In this document: positions 1 through 9,854 of the stretch, piece after piece
How positions within the stretch are numbered: the stretch's first letter is position 1
How the letters are laid out: the number at the start of each line of letters is the position of its first letter
NCBI GenBank assembly: GCA_020403245.1
Contig: JADBYA010000024.1
Coordinates: forward strand, 79,826-143,825
Reading direction: 5' to 3'
Length of the DNA stretch: 64,000 bases
From: Flavobacterium sp.
GTDB taxonomy: Bacteria > Bacteroidota > Bacteroidia > Flavobacteriales > Flavobacteriaceae
Made by a program: the position numbers and the translations under genes
Notes under the pieces: generated by a model
What the model was told of the DNA's origin: nothing
What the model saw: only the letters and a program-made list of their open reading frames with translations
Database searches by the model: none

Positions 1-1478
1 ATGGAAGTTTAGACTCAAGTTTTGGAACAGGAGGAAAAGTTGTTACCTCAATCAACAGCGGTGCTGATATAGCGTATGCAGTGGCACTTCAAAATGACGG
101 TAAAATTGTTGTGGCAGGAATGACTACAAATTCATCAACAGGTAAAGATTTTGCTTGTTTACGATACAATTCAGATGGAACTTTAGATACTTCCTTTGGA
201 ACAAATGGAATAGTTACCAATGATGTACAAATCGGTAGTGATGATGTTGCCCATTCAATGGCTATTCAAAGTGATGGAAAAATTATTTTAGCCGGATACT
301 CCGATGATGGCAGTAATAAAAATGCAGCTCTAATCAGACTAAACACAGATGGTTCTCTGGATTCTTCGTTCGGAACGTCAGGGAAAGTTTTAACCGATTT
401 TATGACAAATAGAGCTGATGAGATTAAAACGGTTAAAATTCATGCATTAACCGGTAATATTGTTGTAGGTGGAACTTCGGCTCAAACTTCAACCAACTCA
501 CGTGCTATTATTGCAAGATATACTCCCGCCGGTATATTAGATACTACGTTTAACACAACAGGTATTTTATTACTTGATGATGCTTCCGGTTCTGGTACAT
601 ATTTTAATGTGATAGAAGATTTAGCAATACGATCAAATGGAAGAATTTCAGCTATTGGCTGGATAAATCAACAAGGATTACAATGGAGTTCTAATTATTA
701 TGGGTGCAGAGTGAATAGTAATGGAACAATGGATACATCTTTCTCATCTGACGGTTACATCGTTACCAATGGAGGATTTAATGGAGATGATAAAGCTTTT
801 TCAATGATTTTAAATGCTGATGACAGTATTTTATACAGTGGTGGTGGTCATTTAACTACGCTTCAGTATGATTATTTTTTAGGACTGTATAATTCTTCCG
901 GTTCAACAGCAGCCGGACAGGCATTTTTTGATTATGGTTCGCTTTTGCGAGATATAGCTTACGGTATGGGAATTGACAGTACCGGTAAAGTTGTTTTAGC
1001 AGGCTCAAGTGTTGCGACAAATTTAAATTCTACTTTTGGTGTGGCGAGAGTGAATGCAAACTATACCGTAGACAATACATTTGGAACTTCCGGAAAAGTA
1101 ACTACAACATTCGGAACAAACGTTAGAAATGAAGCATTTGATATGGTTATACAAGCTGATGATAAAATTATTGCAGTAGGTTACACCGGTAATGATATTG
1201 CATTAGCCAGATACAATGGAAATACTTTATCAACAGGTGAGTTCGATTTAAATTACAAAATTACATTATACCCAAATCCAACTAAAGAGGTAGTAAACAT
1301 AGACTTACAAAACAACCTTTCTGATCAAGAAGATTTTAAAATTTTTGACATAAATGGGAGAACTATTTTGAACGGAAAGGTATCAAACGGATTAAACCAA
1401 ATTAATGTTGAAAGTTTAGCAAAGGGATTATACATTTTTAATTTAGGTAACATTAATCAAAAATTTATAAAAGAATAA
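1..1478 (+). CDS. Delta-60 repeat protein with T9SS sorting domain (5' partial)
   Basis: The reading frame is open from the window edge, so the N-terminus is missing; the first in-frame ATG-like starts are internal. The visible part is built of repeated blocks such as DGTLDTSFGTNGIVT followed by AxQxDGKIVxxG, the pattern of delta-60 (beta-propeller type) repeats, at least six times. The last ~75 residues begin with LYPNPTKE and end in LYIFNLGNINQKFIKE, a type A C-terminal sorting domain for type IX secretion. The protein is therefore probably exported and anchored at or released from the cell surface. The ligand or substrate is unknown. A clear terminator follows. It looks like an ordinary surface protein of the genome and not part of the defence island that follows. 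Confidence 0.85.
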   Translation, partial: GSLDSSFGTGGKVVTSINSGADIAYAVALQNDGKIVVAGMTTNSSTGKDFACLRYNSDGTLDTSFGTNGIVTNDVQIGSDDVAHSMAIQSDGKIILAGYSDDGSNKNAALIRLNTDGSLDSSFGTSGKVLTDFMTNRADEIKTVKIHALTGNIVVGGTSAQTSTNSRAIIARYTPAGILDTTFNTTGILLLDDASGSGTYFNVIEDLAIRSNGRISAIGWINQQGLQWSSNYYGCRVNSNGTMDTSFSSDGYIVTNGGFNGDDKAFSMILNADDSILYSGGGHLTTLQYDYFLGLYNSSGSTAAGQAFFDYGSLLRDIAYGMGIDSTGKVVLAGSSVATNLNSTFGVARVNANYTVDNTFGTSGKVTTTFGTNVRNEAFDMVIQADDKIIAVGYTGNDIALARYNGNTLSTGEFDLNYKITLYPNPTKEVVNIDLQNNLSDQEDFKIFDINGRTILNGKVSNGLNQINVESLAKGLYIFNLGNINQKFIKE

Positions 1479-1509
1479 CAACATTCAAAAGCGAACGTTT
1501 TTTTCAATT

Positions 1510-1545
1510 AAGGCTTTTGGTTTTTAATCAAAAGCCTTTCTTTTA
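1510..1545 (+). terminator. Rho-independent terminator after the delta-60 gene
   Basis: A 10-bp perfect stem (AAGGCTTTTG / CAAAAGCCTT, 9-nt loop) is followed by TTCTTTT. It closes the delta-60 gene. Confidence 0.8.
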
Positions 1546-1669
1546 CTTTTGAACGTAGTAAAAGTCCTCTTTACTGAAATAATCATAAACTTTCATATAC
1601 TTAAACGAACTGATCTCGATTTTTAATGCAAAGAATTAATCTAGTAAATACTTAAAAAAAAATATTGCA

Positions 1670-2060
1670 TTTTGTCCCAATTATAGACCAAATTTGGGAC
1701 AAAAAAATAGATTAACTTTTGGCAATAAAACGAATTTATTGACAAAGTTTAATTAATATTCTATTAACGTTCGACTACTCTATTTGTAATAAATCGAAAA
1801 CGAATTACAAAAATGATATTTCGTAGTAAAACAATCAGGTTTAACCTGATAAAGTAACTATAAATGATAAGAATTATATTGTATACCATGATATGAGATA
1901 GTTGTCCCAAATTTTGTCAATAATTGGGACATTTTAATTGGATGAAACTATATAATGAATTAATAGCAAATAAAACAGAGGGTAATAGCTTAGATAAAAA
2001 CATTGAACAAAATGTTTGTTATTATGAACAAAAAAACTATTTTTGTTCATATTAATGAAC
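1670..2060. promoter_or_regulatory. Cluster of palindromic operator candidates upstream of hipB
   Basis: This is the 592-bp gap before hipB. It holds four inverted repeats: TTTTGTCCCAA...TTGGGACAAAA (1670-1704); TGTCCCAA...TTGGGACA (1903-1931), the same core; TGAACAAAAA...TTTTTGTTCA (2025-2049); and GTTCAT-ATTA-ATGAAC (2045-2060), ending 10 nt before the hipB ATG. HipB-type XRE repressors bind inverted repeats upstream of their own operon, so the last two are the best autoregulatory operator candidates. The paired TGTCCCAA sites may bind another regulator. Short ORFs here (for example 1942-2055, 37 codons) are not convincing. No promoter was identified with confidence. Confidence 0.5.
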
Positions 2061-2070
2061 ATTATTAAAA

Positions 2071-2361
2071 ATGACTAGAAAAAAACAAATAGTATTTCCT
2101 AAGCATCTAATGTTATTAGAACAGATGGGAGAAAATATAAAGTTAGCTAGAAAAAGAAGAAAATTAACAGCGATACAAGTAGCTGAAAGAGCAGATATTG
2201 TTAGAACTACTTTATACCAAATTGAAAAAGGAAATCCAAGTGTAGCAATTGGTGCTTATTTTAATGTATTGAGAGTATTAGGTCTTCAAGATGATTTTCT
2301 AAAACTAGCTGCAGATGATGAACTAGGTAGAAAACTTCAAGACTTAGAACTACTCAAATAG
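2071..2361 (+). CDS. hipB: XRE-family repressor, HipB-like antitoxin
   Basis: This 96-residue protein carries a helix-turn-helix of the XRE/Cro-C1 type at about residues 17-75 (LARKRRKLTAIQVAERA ... RTTLYQIEKGNPSV). It lies 104 bp upstream of a HipA homologue and behind palindromic operator candidates, the usual arrangement of a hipBA toxin-antitoxin operon. In that family HipB binds DNA and holds the HipA kinase inactive. The N-terminus has a short basic extension before the HTH. The gap to hipA contains an AT-rich TTTAAAC repeat (2408-2448) that may weaken coupling. The XRE call is firm; the antitoxin role rests on the neighbour. Confidence 0.85.
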   Translation: MTRKKQIVFPKHLMLLEQMGENIKLARKRRKLTAIQVAERADIVRTTLYQIEKGNPSVAIGAYFNVLRVLGLQDDFLKLAADDELGRKLQDLELLK

Positions 2362-2407
2362 AATACTCCAAAAGTTGAAATAAAGCACTTAAAAAATCAA
2401 AAGTCAT

Positions 2408-2448
2408 CCCTTTTAAACTTTTAAACCTTTAAACTTTTAAACTTTCAA
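2408..2448. repeat. AT-rich TTTAAAC-type repeat
   Basis: Tandem AAACTTTTAAACC-like units lie between hipB and hipA. The same repeat family recurs in other gaps of this window (18.7, 18.9, 19.5, 50.6-50.8 and 54.9-55.0 kb). Confidence 0.6.
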
Positions 2449-2465
2449 ACAAAAACAATCCCAAA

Positions 2466-3716
2466 ATGTCTACAAAAACCGATATATACGTTTACGCTCA
2501 TTGGACTGGAATGCAAGAACCAAAATTGATTGGAATTTTGTCTGCACAACAAGCCAAAGCTAAGAAAACTTTTAGCTTTGAGTATGATAAGGACTGGCTC
2601 AAATCAGGACAACAATTCTTACTCGACCCCGATATACAATTGTATGGTGGACCACAATATCCAAATCAAAAAGAAAATTTTGGGATTTTTCTCGACAGTA
2701 TGCCCGATACTTGGGGACGAACACTAATGAAACGTAGAGAAGCACAACAGGCAAAAGAGAAAAACGAAAAACCTAAAACACTCTATGACATTGAATACTT
2801 GTTAGGAGTTTACGATGAAAGTCGTTTGGGAGCTTTGCGTTTTAAAACAGATCCGGATGGAGACTTCTTAGACAATAACAAAACAGCTCCTACACCTCCT
2901 TGGTCATCCATTAGAGAATTACAGAACGCAGCACATATCTTTGAAAATGATACGGATAATGAAGAAGTAAATAGATGGCTATCTGTATTGATGGCACCCG
3001 GCTCATCATTAGGGGGTGCACGTCCCAAAGCCAATATTTTAGATGCAGATAAAAGTCTTTGGATTGCCAAATTTCCATCCAAAACAGATACCATTGACAA
3101 AGCAGCTTGGGAATTTTTAGCCTATCAATTGGCAACTAAGGCTGGAATTGAAATGGCACCTTGTCGTATGGATAGAATTTTAGGAAAACACCATACTTTT
3201 TTCACAAAACGCTTCGACCGTGAAAACGGAGAACGAATCCACTTTGCATCGGCTATGACCATGACCGGAAACAACGAAGATACCATTCGAGACAACCAAG
3301 CAAGCTACTTAGATATTGCAGAATTCATCAGTAATCACGGAGCAAACATCGAAGCCAACCTACATCAACTATGGCGAAGAATCATCTTTAACATTGCCAT
3401 TTCCAATACAGATGATCATTTAAGAAACCATGGATTTATACTAACCAAAGAAGGTTGGATATTATCTCCGGCTTATGACCTCAATCCTTCCATAGATAAA
3501 GACGGTCTAGCCTTAAACATCGACACTGATAACAATGCACTTGATTTCGATTTGGCAAAAAGTGTGGGGGAATATTTTCGCTTAAACAAGAATCAAATGG
3601 AGGAAATTATCCGGCAAGTCTTAGGAGTTACAACCAAATGGAAAACAATGGCAAATGAAATCGGAATTTCACGAAGCGAACAAGAATTGATGGAAAAAGC
3701 ATTTTATTCAAAGTAA
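2466..3716 (+). CDS. hipA: HipA-family serine/threonine kinase toxin
   Basis: The 416-residue length is close to E. coli HipA (440). The N-terminal ~110 residues fit the HipA N1 domain (DSMPDTWGRTLMKRR). The kinase core follows: a glycine-rich segment with SSLGGARPKA at ~180-189, a catalytic loop NTDDHLRNHG at ~314-323, and a metal-binding AYDLNPS at ~336-342, all characteristic of HipA. Family members phosphorylate targets such as glutamyl-tRNA synthetase and stop growth or induce persistence; the target here is not known. The key residues look intact, so an active toxin is plausible. It is paired with the upstream XRE gene, and a type IIG RM gene starts 74 bp downstream, so the pair sits at the left edge of the defence island. 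Confidence 0.92.
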   Translation: MSTKTDIYVYAHWTGMQEPKLIGILSAQQAKAKKTFSFEYDKDWLKSGQQFLLDPDIQLYGGPQYPNQKENFGIFLDSMPDTWGRTLMKRREAQQAKEKNEKPKTLYDIEYLLGVYDESRLGALRFKTDPDGDFLDNNKTAPTPPWSSIRELQNAAHIFENDTDNEEVNRWLSVLMAPGSSLGGARPKANILDADKSLWIAKFPSKTDTIDKAAWEFLAYQLATKAGIEMAPCRMDRILGKHHTFFTKRFDRENGERIHFASAMTMTGNNEDTIRDNQASYLDIAEFISNHGANIEANLHQLWRRIIFNIAISNTDDHLRNHGFILTKEGWILSPAYDLNPSIDKDGLALNIDTDNNALDFDLAKSVGEYFRLNKNQMEEIIRQVLGVTTKWKTMANEIGISRSEQELMEKAFYSK

Positions 3717-3790
3717 AGAAAAAAGCAGCAATATATTTTAGTTTACTTTAGGGTAATTTACTATTTTAGAGGTCTAAATTTTAGTACTCA

Positions 3791-6700
3791 ATGCCCTTAT
3801 TCCAACAATCCGTTTTAAAAAAATTCCTTTCACAGCAAGATAAAAATCTTGTAGAGAAAGCATATAAAAAATTCACTAAATATTTTCACAATCCTACAAT
3901 ACAAGAAAATATTCGCAATAGTAAAGAAGAGCAATTTCAAGAAGGTTTTCTTCGTGAACTTTTTGTGGAGGTATTCGGATATACATTAAATCCAAACCCT
4001 AAATTCAACCTAACTACAGAATTCAAAAATCTTAAAGGAGCCAAAAAAGCTGATGGTGCAATCCTTAAAGAGGGAAAAGCAATCGGAGTAATTGAGTTAA
4101 AAGGAACAGATACCAAAGACTTAGAAAGCATTCGACAACAAGCATTTGATTACAAAGCAAATCATAGCAATTGTAAATATGTAATCACTTCAAATTACGA
4201 AAAAATAAGATTTTATATCAACGATGCGGTTGAGTACGAGGAATTCAATCTTTTCACAATCAATCAACAACAGTTTGAATTGTTATACTTGTGTATTTCT
4301 AAAGAAAGTATTCTAACTGACAAACCTGTAAAGATTAAGGAAGCTTCTATTTTAGAGGAAAAAGACATCACCAACCGGTTATATATTGATTATTCACTTT
4401 TCAAAAGAGAGTTATTTCGTGATTTAGTAAAGCGAAATCAAAACAACGATGTACTTCGCGGGCTTACCGAAAAGAATTTCAAACTAACCTTATTCAAAAA
4501 ATCACAAAAACTATTAGACCGTTTTCTATTTGTTTTATTTGCCGAAGACCGAGGATTATTAGCCCCAAATACTATCACCACCATCAATAATGAGTGGAAA
4601 GCACTCAAAGATATGGATATGGAAGTGCCGTTATATGATAGATATAAACTGTATTTCAACTACCTCGATACGGGTCGAAAAGGAACCGATAAAAAAGAAG
4701 AAATCTTTGCCTATAACGGTGGTTTATTTCAGCCCGATGCAATTTTGGATGCCATTACTATTGATGATGATTTACTATATCGTCATACAAAACACTTAAC
4801 AACTTATCATTTCGAAAGCCAAGTAGATGTAAATATCCTTGGACATATTTTTGAGCATTCGTTAAACGAAATTGAAAGCATCAATGCCGAAATCGAAGGA
4901 ACAACATTTGATAAACAAAAAACCAAACGAAAAAAAGATGGTGTTTTCTACACACCAAAATACATTACAAAATACATAGTCGATAACACTATTGGAAAAC
5001 TATGTGCCGAGAAAAAACAAGAAATAGGAATTGTTGATGAAGAGTATGCCAAAGGCCGTAAAAACCGCCACGAAGCAACCATAAAAAAATTAGACCAACA
5101 ACTCAAAGACTACCGAGCTTGGCTTTTAGATTTGACCATTTGTGACCCTGCCTGTGGTTCTGGAGCATTCCTGAATCAAGCATTAGACTTCCTAATAAAA
5201 GAACACAATTATATTGACGAACTCAACAAGCAACTCTTTGGCGGCTTTTTCGTCTTCCCAGATATTGAAAACCAAATTCTTGAAAACAATATCTACGGAG
5301 TTGACCTCAATGACGAAAGTGTAGAAATTGCAAAACTTTCTTTGTGGTTAAGGACAGCACAACCAAAAAGAAAACTGACCAGTTTAAATAACAATATCAA
5401 ATGTGGCAACTCACTTATAGAAAGTAAAACTATTGCCGGTGACAAAGCGTTCAATTGGAAAGAACAGTTTCCTGAAGTATTTGAAAAAGGAGGTTTTGAT
5501 ATTGTTATTGGGAATCCGCCATATGTTCCTACAGAATATATTTCTGAAATTGATAAAACATATTTAGAGAAACATTATCAATCAGCTTTCGGTAGGATGA
5601 ATTTATATCCAATTTTTTATGAAAAAGGAATTCAAATTCTTAAGACAAAGGGAATTCTTGGCTTTATCACTCCTTACACAATTTTGAAAAACCAATATTA
5701 TAAAGAGGCAAGAAAATATATAATTGATAATTCAAAAATTCTTGAACTGATAGATTTCAAAGGGATAATTGTTTTTCAGGATGCGGCTGTTGATTCAATA
5801 ATATTAACTTTAGAAAAAGGTAAATTTGATAAATATAGTTTTAAACAAATTTCAAATATTGTTTCTTTTGAAAATCAATTATACACAACAGAATTATATA
5901 ATATTTCCGAAATAAAGCAGAACGATGATTTATCAATGCTTGTAAATTCAAACGATAAATTAATCAAAAAAATATATAAAAATTCCAAACCATTAAAAGA
6001 AATATTAAACTTCAATCAAGGAATCATTACAGGAGGTAATAGTAAATACATTACTAGTGAAAAATCTGAATTAACTGAAAAAGTAATTACAGGTAGTGAC
6101 TTTAACAGATACTCATTTAATAATTCAAATCAATTTATTATATACGATACCAAGCTCTTGCACAGACCAAGAAAAAGAGAAGTTTTTGAAGCAAAAGAAA
6201 AAATTTTATTGAGGCAGACAGGTTCTTATCCAATATGTACAATTGATTATGAACAGTTTTTCACATTAGATACTGTACATAACGGATTATTGATTAATCC
6301 TGAATACTCATTAAAATATCTATTAGTACTATTGAATAGTAAACTGTTGAGATTCCTTTATGAAAGTCAAATAAATGAAGGAGGTAAAGTTTTTGCCCAA
6401 GTCAAAATCATATATATTGACCCTCTACCAATTCAAATTTTATCAAAAGAAAAACAAATTCCATTTGAAGAATTGGCAGATAAAATGATGATGTTAAAAA
6501 AACAAAGTCAACAAATAAATTACAAGTTTTTCAACTACTTTTCTGGCCAATACAAACTAACAAAACTATCTAAAAAGTTAGAAAATTGGCACGAATTAAC
6601 TTTTGCAGAATTTATTGCAGAGCTCAACAAAGCCATAAAAGCAACAGGACAAACCCCATTAACGAAAAAAGATGAATTTGATTGGATAGAGTTATTTGAA

Positions 6701-6826
6701 GAAAACAAGGCAAAAGCACAAGATTTAAAAGATCAAATTGATAAAACAGATAAGGAAATAGACCAAATGGTTTATGAGTTGTATGGGTTGAGTGATGTGG
6801 AAATTAAGATTGTAGAGAATAGTTAA
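3791..6826 (+). CDS. Type IIG (Eco57I-like) restriction-modification enzyme
   Basis: This 1011-residue protein combines nuclease and methyltransferase. Near the N-terminus a PD-(D/E)XK-type centre is visible (ADGAILK at ~87-93, then IELKG at ~101-105, giving D...ExK). A helical linker leads to the N6-adenine methyltransferase: motif I DPACGSGAFLNQ near residue 453 and motif IV NPPY near 573. The C-terminal ~350 residues should hold the target-recognition domain. Single-chain enzymes of this kind methylate adenine and cut beside their recognition site; the site cannot be read from the sequence. Only 11 bp separate it from the SIR2-like gene, so it is probably cotranscribed with the SIR2-HerA genes. 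The start ATG gives a family-typical N-terminus. Confidence 0.9.
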   Translation: MPLFQQSVLKKFLSQQDKNLVEKAYKKFTKYFHNPTIQENIRNSKEEQFQEGFLRELFVEVFGYTLNPNPKFNLTTEFKNLKGAKKADGAILKEGKAIGVIELKGTDTKDLESIRQQAFDYKANHSNCKYVITSNYEKIRFYINDAVEYEEFNLFTINQQQFELLYLCISKESILTDKPVKIKEASILEEKDITNRLYIDYSLFKRELFRDLVKRNQNNDVLRGLTEKNFKLTLFKKSQKLLDRFLFVLFAEDRGLLAPNTITTINNEWKALKDMDMEVPLYDRYKLYFNYLDTGRKGTDKKEEIFAYNGGLFQPDAILDAITIDDDLLYRHTKHLTTYHFESQVDVNILGHIFEHSLNEIESINAEIEGTTFDKQKTKRKKDGVFYTPKYITKYIVDNTIGKLCAEKKQEIGIVDEEYAKGRKNRHEATIKKLDQQLKDYRAWLLDLTICDPACGSGAFLNQALDFLIKEHNYIDELNKQLFGGFFVFPDIENQILENNIYGVDLNDESVEIAKLSLWLRTAQPKRKLTSLNNNIKCGNSLIESKTIAGDKAFNWKEQFPEVFEKGGFDIVIGNPPYVPTEYISEIDKTYLEKHYQSAFGRMNLYPIFYEKGIQILKTKGILGFITPYTILKNQYYKEARKYIIDNSKILELIDFKGIIVFQDAAVDSIILTLEKGKFDKYSFKQISNIVSFENQLYTTELYNISEIKQNDDLSMLVNSNDKLIKKIYKNSKPLKEILNFNQGIITGGNSKYITSEKSELTEKVITGSDFNRYSFNNSNQFIIYDTKLLHRPRKREVFEAKEKILLRQTGSYPICTIDYEQFFTLDTVHNGLLINPEYSLKYLLVLLNSKLLRFLYESQINEGGKVFAQVKIIYIDPLPIQILSKEKQIPFEELADKMMMLKKQSQQINYKFFNYFSGQYKLTKLSKKLENWHELTFAEFIAELNKAIKATGQTPLTKKDEFDWIELFEENKAKAQDLKDQIDKTDKEIDQMVYELYGLSDVEIKIVENS

Positions 6827-6837
6827 AACTAGAAATC

Positions 6838-8115
6838 ATGAGTAAAAAATTGATTTATTTAAATGGAAAAAAATCTGTAGAAGTTCAATATGGTGCTGAA
6901 GATGCAATTGTTGAAGTATATATTGATGGTGTTGCACATCAGTTTGATGAAAATAATCCAAATAAGTTAGAATATGCTTTAGCTACCAAAAGAAAAAAAT
7001 ATTCCGAATTTTTAAATAATCAATTCGAAAATTTGATTATTCTTACCGGTGCTGGATCTTCTGTTGGTATTGGAAAAGATATTAAAATTGGAGAAGAAAC
7101 TAAAGAAAGAAAAGGAAGATTATTAGCTGAGCTTTGGGATGATGTCAAAGAAGTTATTTCAGAAGAAACACTTCATGAATTTTGTAAGCTAGTAAAGTAT
7201 GAAGATAAGTTTAAAAATGAAGGTGAAGATGAACAATATGTCAAAAACTTGGAAAAACTACTTTCTTTAGCGAATATTTCTAAAAATTATGTTGAGCATA
7301 TTCCAGTCGATGGTAAACAAAAAATTATCATTGAAGATATAATAAAAAAAATAGAAGAAGTTATAAAAACAAACTGTACTCTAAAATTACCTGAAAATGC
7401 TCCTCATACACTCTTCATAGAAAAAATAACAAAACGTAAAGTAACGCTTCCTAGAGCTAAAATTTTCACATTAAACTATGACACTTTATTTGAGCAAGCT
7501 GGTAGGAAAAAGAATTTTACTATTATAGATGGTTTCTCATTTTCACATCCAAGAACTTTCAGCGGTCGAAATTTTGAATTGGATATAGTTTCAAGAAATT
7601 CAAGTCGTGTAAAAGAGGAAGACAACTTTATTCAAAAAGTGTTTCATCTATATAAGCCACATGGCTCAGTTGATTGGACTAATGAAGAAAACCAAATTAT
7701 TCAAAAAGATGAACCTGACAAATCATTAATGATTTATCCAAAAGATAGTAAATATGAAAGTTCTTATGAGCAGCCATATTTTGAAATGATGTCACGTTTT
7801 CAACAAAATGTAAGAAATGAAAATACATTATTGATTTGTATTGGCTTTAGTTTTAACGATAAACATATTGTAACGGCTATTGTTGAGGCTTTAGAACAAA
7901 ACCCGGGATTTCAATTAATGGTTGTAAACAAAGGAATTGATAATTGGTCAAAGTCATTTAATCCAATTTTTGAAGCAGCTAAAATTCATAATAACATAGT
8001 ATTAGTTGACGAAGTTTTTGAGGACTTTGCTAGATATTATCCTGATTTAAAATCGTATAATCAAGAAGATGCAAAAAAGATTATTCTCAACATAAACAAT
8101 TCACAGCATGAGTAA
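6838..8115 (+). CDS. SIR2-like NADase/deacylase-fold protein (SIR2-HerA system)
   Basis: This 425-residue protein has the marks of a SIR2-like Rossmann domain: GAGSS at ~71-75 for NAD binding, TLNYDTLF near 211, HGSVDW near 274 with the probable catalytic histidine, and IGFSFND near 336. The first ~60 residues are an extra N-terminal segment before the SIR2 fold. Bacterial SIR2 domains next to HerA ATPases form an anti-phage complex in which SIR2 depletes NAD+ or cooperates in nucleic-acid cleavage. The gene overlaps the HerA gene by 8 bp, which indicates translational coupling. The RM gene lies 11 bp upstream. The fold call is firm; the activity is by family. Confidence 0.88.
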   Translation: MSKKLIYLNGKKSVEVQYGAEDAIVEVYIDGVAHQFDENNPNKLEYALATKRKKYSEFLNNQFENLIILTGAGSSVGIGKDIKIGEETKERKGRLLAELWDDVKEVISEETLHEFCKLVKYEDKFKNEGEDEQYVKNLEKLLSLANISKNYVEHIPVDGKQKIIIEDIIKKIEEVIKTNCTLKLPENAPHTLFIEKITKRKVTLPRAKIFTLNYDTLFEQAGRKKNFTIIDGFSFSHPRTFSGRNFELDIVSRNSSRVKEEDNFIQKVFHLYKPHGSVDWTNEENQIIQKDEPDKSLMIYPKDSKYESSYEQPYFEMMSRFQQNVRNENTLLICIGFSFNDKHIVTAIVEALEQNPGFQLMVVNKGIDNWSKSFNPIFEAAKIHNNIVLVDEVFEDFARYYPDLKSYNQEDAKKIILNINNSQHE

Positions 8116-9847
8116 TAATCCGTTTAATCATAGCCATTTTATTGGATACATAAATCAAGTTACACCTCAATATGTAAAAGTTCATTTCCCTTCTTCTGTG
8201 TTGATGAAATCTTTTACTTTTTATGGAGAAGAATTAAAGGGTGGTTTAGTTGGAAATTATGTAGTAATCGAAGGAGAAAAATATGGTTTTTTGGGCAAAA
8301 TCCTTGAATTGAGTTTACCTGAGAAAGAACGACTTGAACTAAGTGAGAAATCATTTAATACAAAAGAATTTCATCCAACTGGAAAGATAGAAATTTTATT
8401 GTCTTTTGAACTTTTTGAACCATCAAATATCGATAAAGGTTTAAATTCCTTACCAATGATTGGTGCAAAAGTATTTATTTGTTCTTCTGAATTTATAAAA
8501 GGATATTTCAAAGGTTTTGGAGTTAAAAAAGAATATAAAGATACTGCTCCAGTAATTGAGTTAGGAAGACTTACTTATGATAAATCAACAATTGTCGAAT
8601 TATCACAGCAAGCAATATTTGGAAGACATTGTGCGGTAGTTGGAACAACAGGTGGTGGTAAAAGTTATACGGTTAGTAAATTATTGGAAGCACTAAAAAT
8701 TAATAATAGCAAGTCTATTTTAATTGATGCAACAGGAGAATATTCAAGCTTAGATGAAGATCCTAAAGTTTCAAAAACAGTTATTGCTACCTCATCTTTT
8801 TTTCCTTATGCAAAGTTAACTATAGGTGACTTATTTGTTTTGTTTAGACCATCTGGACAAGTACAACAACCTATTTTACTTGAAGCTATAAAATCTTTGA
8901 AAATTGCACATTGTATGCTTAGAGATAAAGATAAGTATCCGCATTCGATAGCTGAAGAAAAAATTACATTTAAAATAAAAGATAAAGACTTAGTAATTGA
9001 GAATGGTTGTGTTGTTAAATGCGGAAACGAAACAAGACCGTATAATAATGCACATTACATTTATAGAACTGAAATTGAAGACGATAATTCAAGCTTTTTT
9101 GACATAAACAAATTGTCTCAACAGATTATAAATGAATGTTATCAAATAAATGGTGACCGCTGGCAAACTTTTCAAGACGGTAGAAATTTCGGTAATAGTA
9201 CAAGCCTAATCATGAGAATTAACAATACAATAAATGATAATGATTTTAAAAAAATGTTTGGCTTCAATTCTATTTCTGATGAAGTTGATATAATAGAAAT
9301 GATTGAGAGTTTCATAAAAGATGAAACTAAATGTATTTTAAGAATTGGATTTGAGAATGTTCCGTTTAATTTTCAGTCAAGAGAGATTTTAGCAAATGCG
9401 ATTGGTAAATATTTACTAAACAAATCTAGAATTGGCACTTTTAAAGAGAAACCTTTAGTGTTATTTATTGACGAAGCACATCAATTTTTAAACAAGAAAG
9501 TAAAAGATGAATATTTTGAAACTACAGAGCTAAGTTCATTTGACAGTATAGCCAAAGAGTGCAGAAAATATGGATTATTTCTTTGCATTGCTACACAAAT
9601 GCCTAGAGACATTCCAAATGGAACATTAAGTCAAATAGGAACTTTTATCACTCATAGATTAATAAATCACCAAGACAAAGAAGCTATAGCAAATGCTTGT
9701 TCTTCTGCAAATCGTGATACACTAGCATTTTTACCTGTTTTAGGTTCTGGTGAAGCAATTTTAATGGGTGTTGATTTTCCTATGCCAGTTATGTTAAAAG
9801 TTGAAATGCCTTTAATCAAACCGAATTCTGATACACCTTTATTTTAA
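8108..9847 (+). CDS. herA: HerA-family hexameric ATPase (SIR2-HerA system)
   Basis: This 579-residue protein has an N-terminal beta-rich HerA barrel (about 1-170), a Walker A GTTGGGKS near 178-185, a Walker B LFIDEAH near 451-457, and then an ATQMPRDIP segment typical of HerA/FtsK-type translocases. HerA proteins form hexameric rings that move along DNA; paired with SIR2 or nuclease partners they act in phage defence. The ATG overlaps the end of the SIR2 gene. The insertion between Walker A and B (about residues 230-430) is longer than in archaeal HerA and may contact the partner. Three more genes follow at 7-, 22- and 5-bp spacing, so the operon does not stop at the classical two-gene system. 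Confidence 0.9.
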   Translation: MSNNPFNHSHFIGYINQVTPQYVKVHFPSSVLMKSFTFYGEELKGGLVGNYVVIEGEKYGFLGKILELSLPEKERLELSEKSFNTKEFHPTGKIEILLSFELFEPSNIDKGLNSLPMIGAKVFICSSEFIKGYFKGFGVKKEYKDTAPVIELGRLTYDKSTIVELSQQAIFGRHCAVVGTTGGGKSYTVSKLLEALKINNSKSILIDATGEYSSLDEDPKVSKTVIATSSFFPYAKLTIGDLFVLFRPSGQVQQPILLEAIKSLKIAHCMLRDKDKYPHSIAEEKITFKIKDKDLVIENGCVVKCGNETRPYNNAHYIYRTEIEDDNSSFFDINKLSQQIINECYQINGDRWQTFQDGRNFGNSTSLIMRINNTINDNDFKKMFGFNSISDEVDIIEMIESFIKDETKCILRIGFENVPFNFQSREILANAIGKYLLNKSRIGTFKEKPLVLFIDEAHQFLNKKVKDEYFETTELSSFDSIAKECRKYGLFLCIATQMPRDIPNGTLSQIGTFITHRLINHQDKEAIANACSSANRDTLAFLPVLGSGEAILMGVDFPMPVMLKVEMPLIKPNSDTPLF

Positions 9848-9854
9848 ATTAAAA

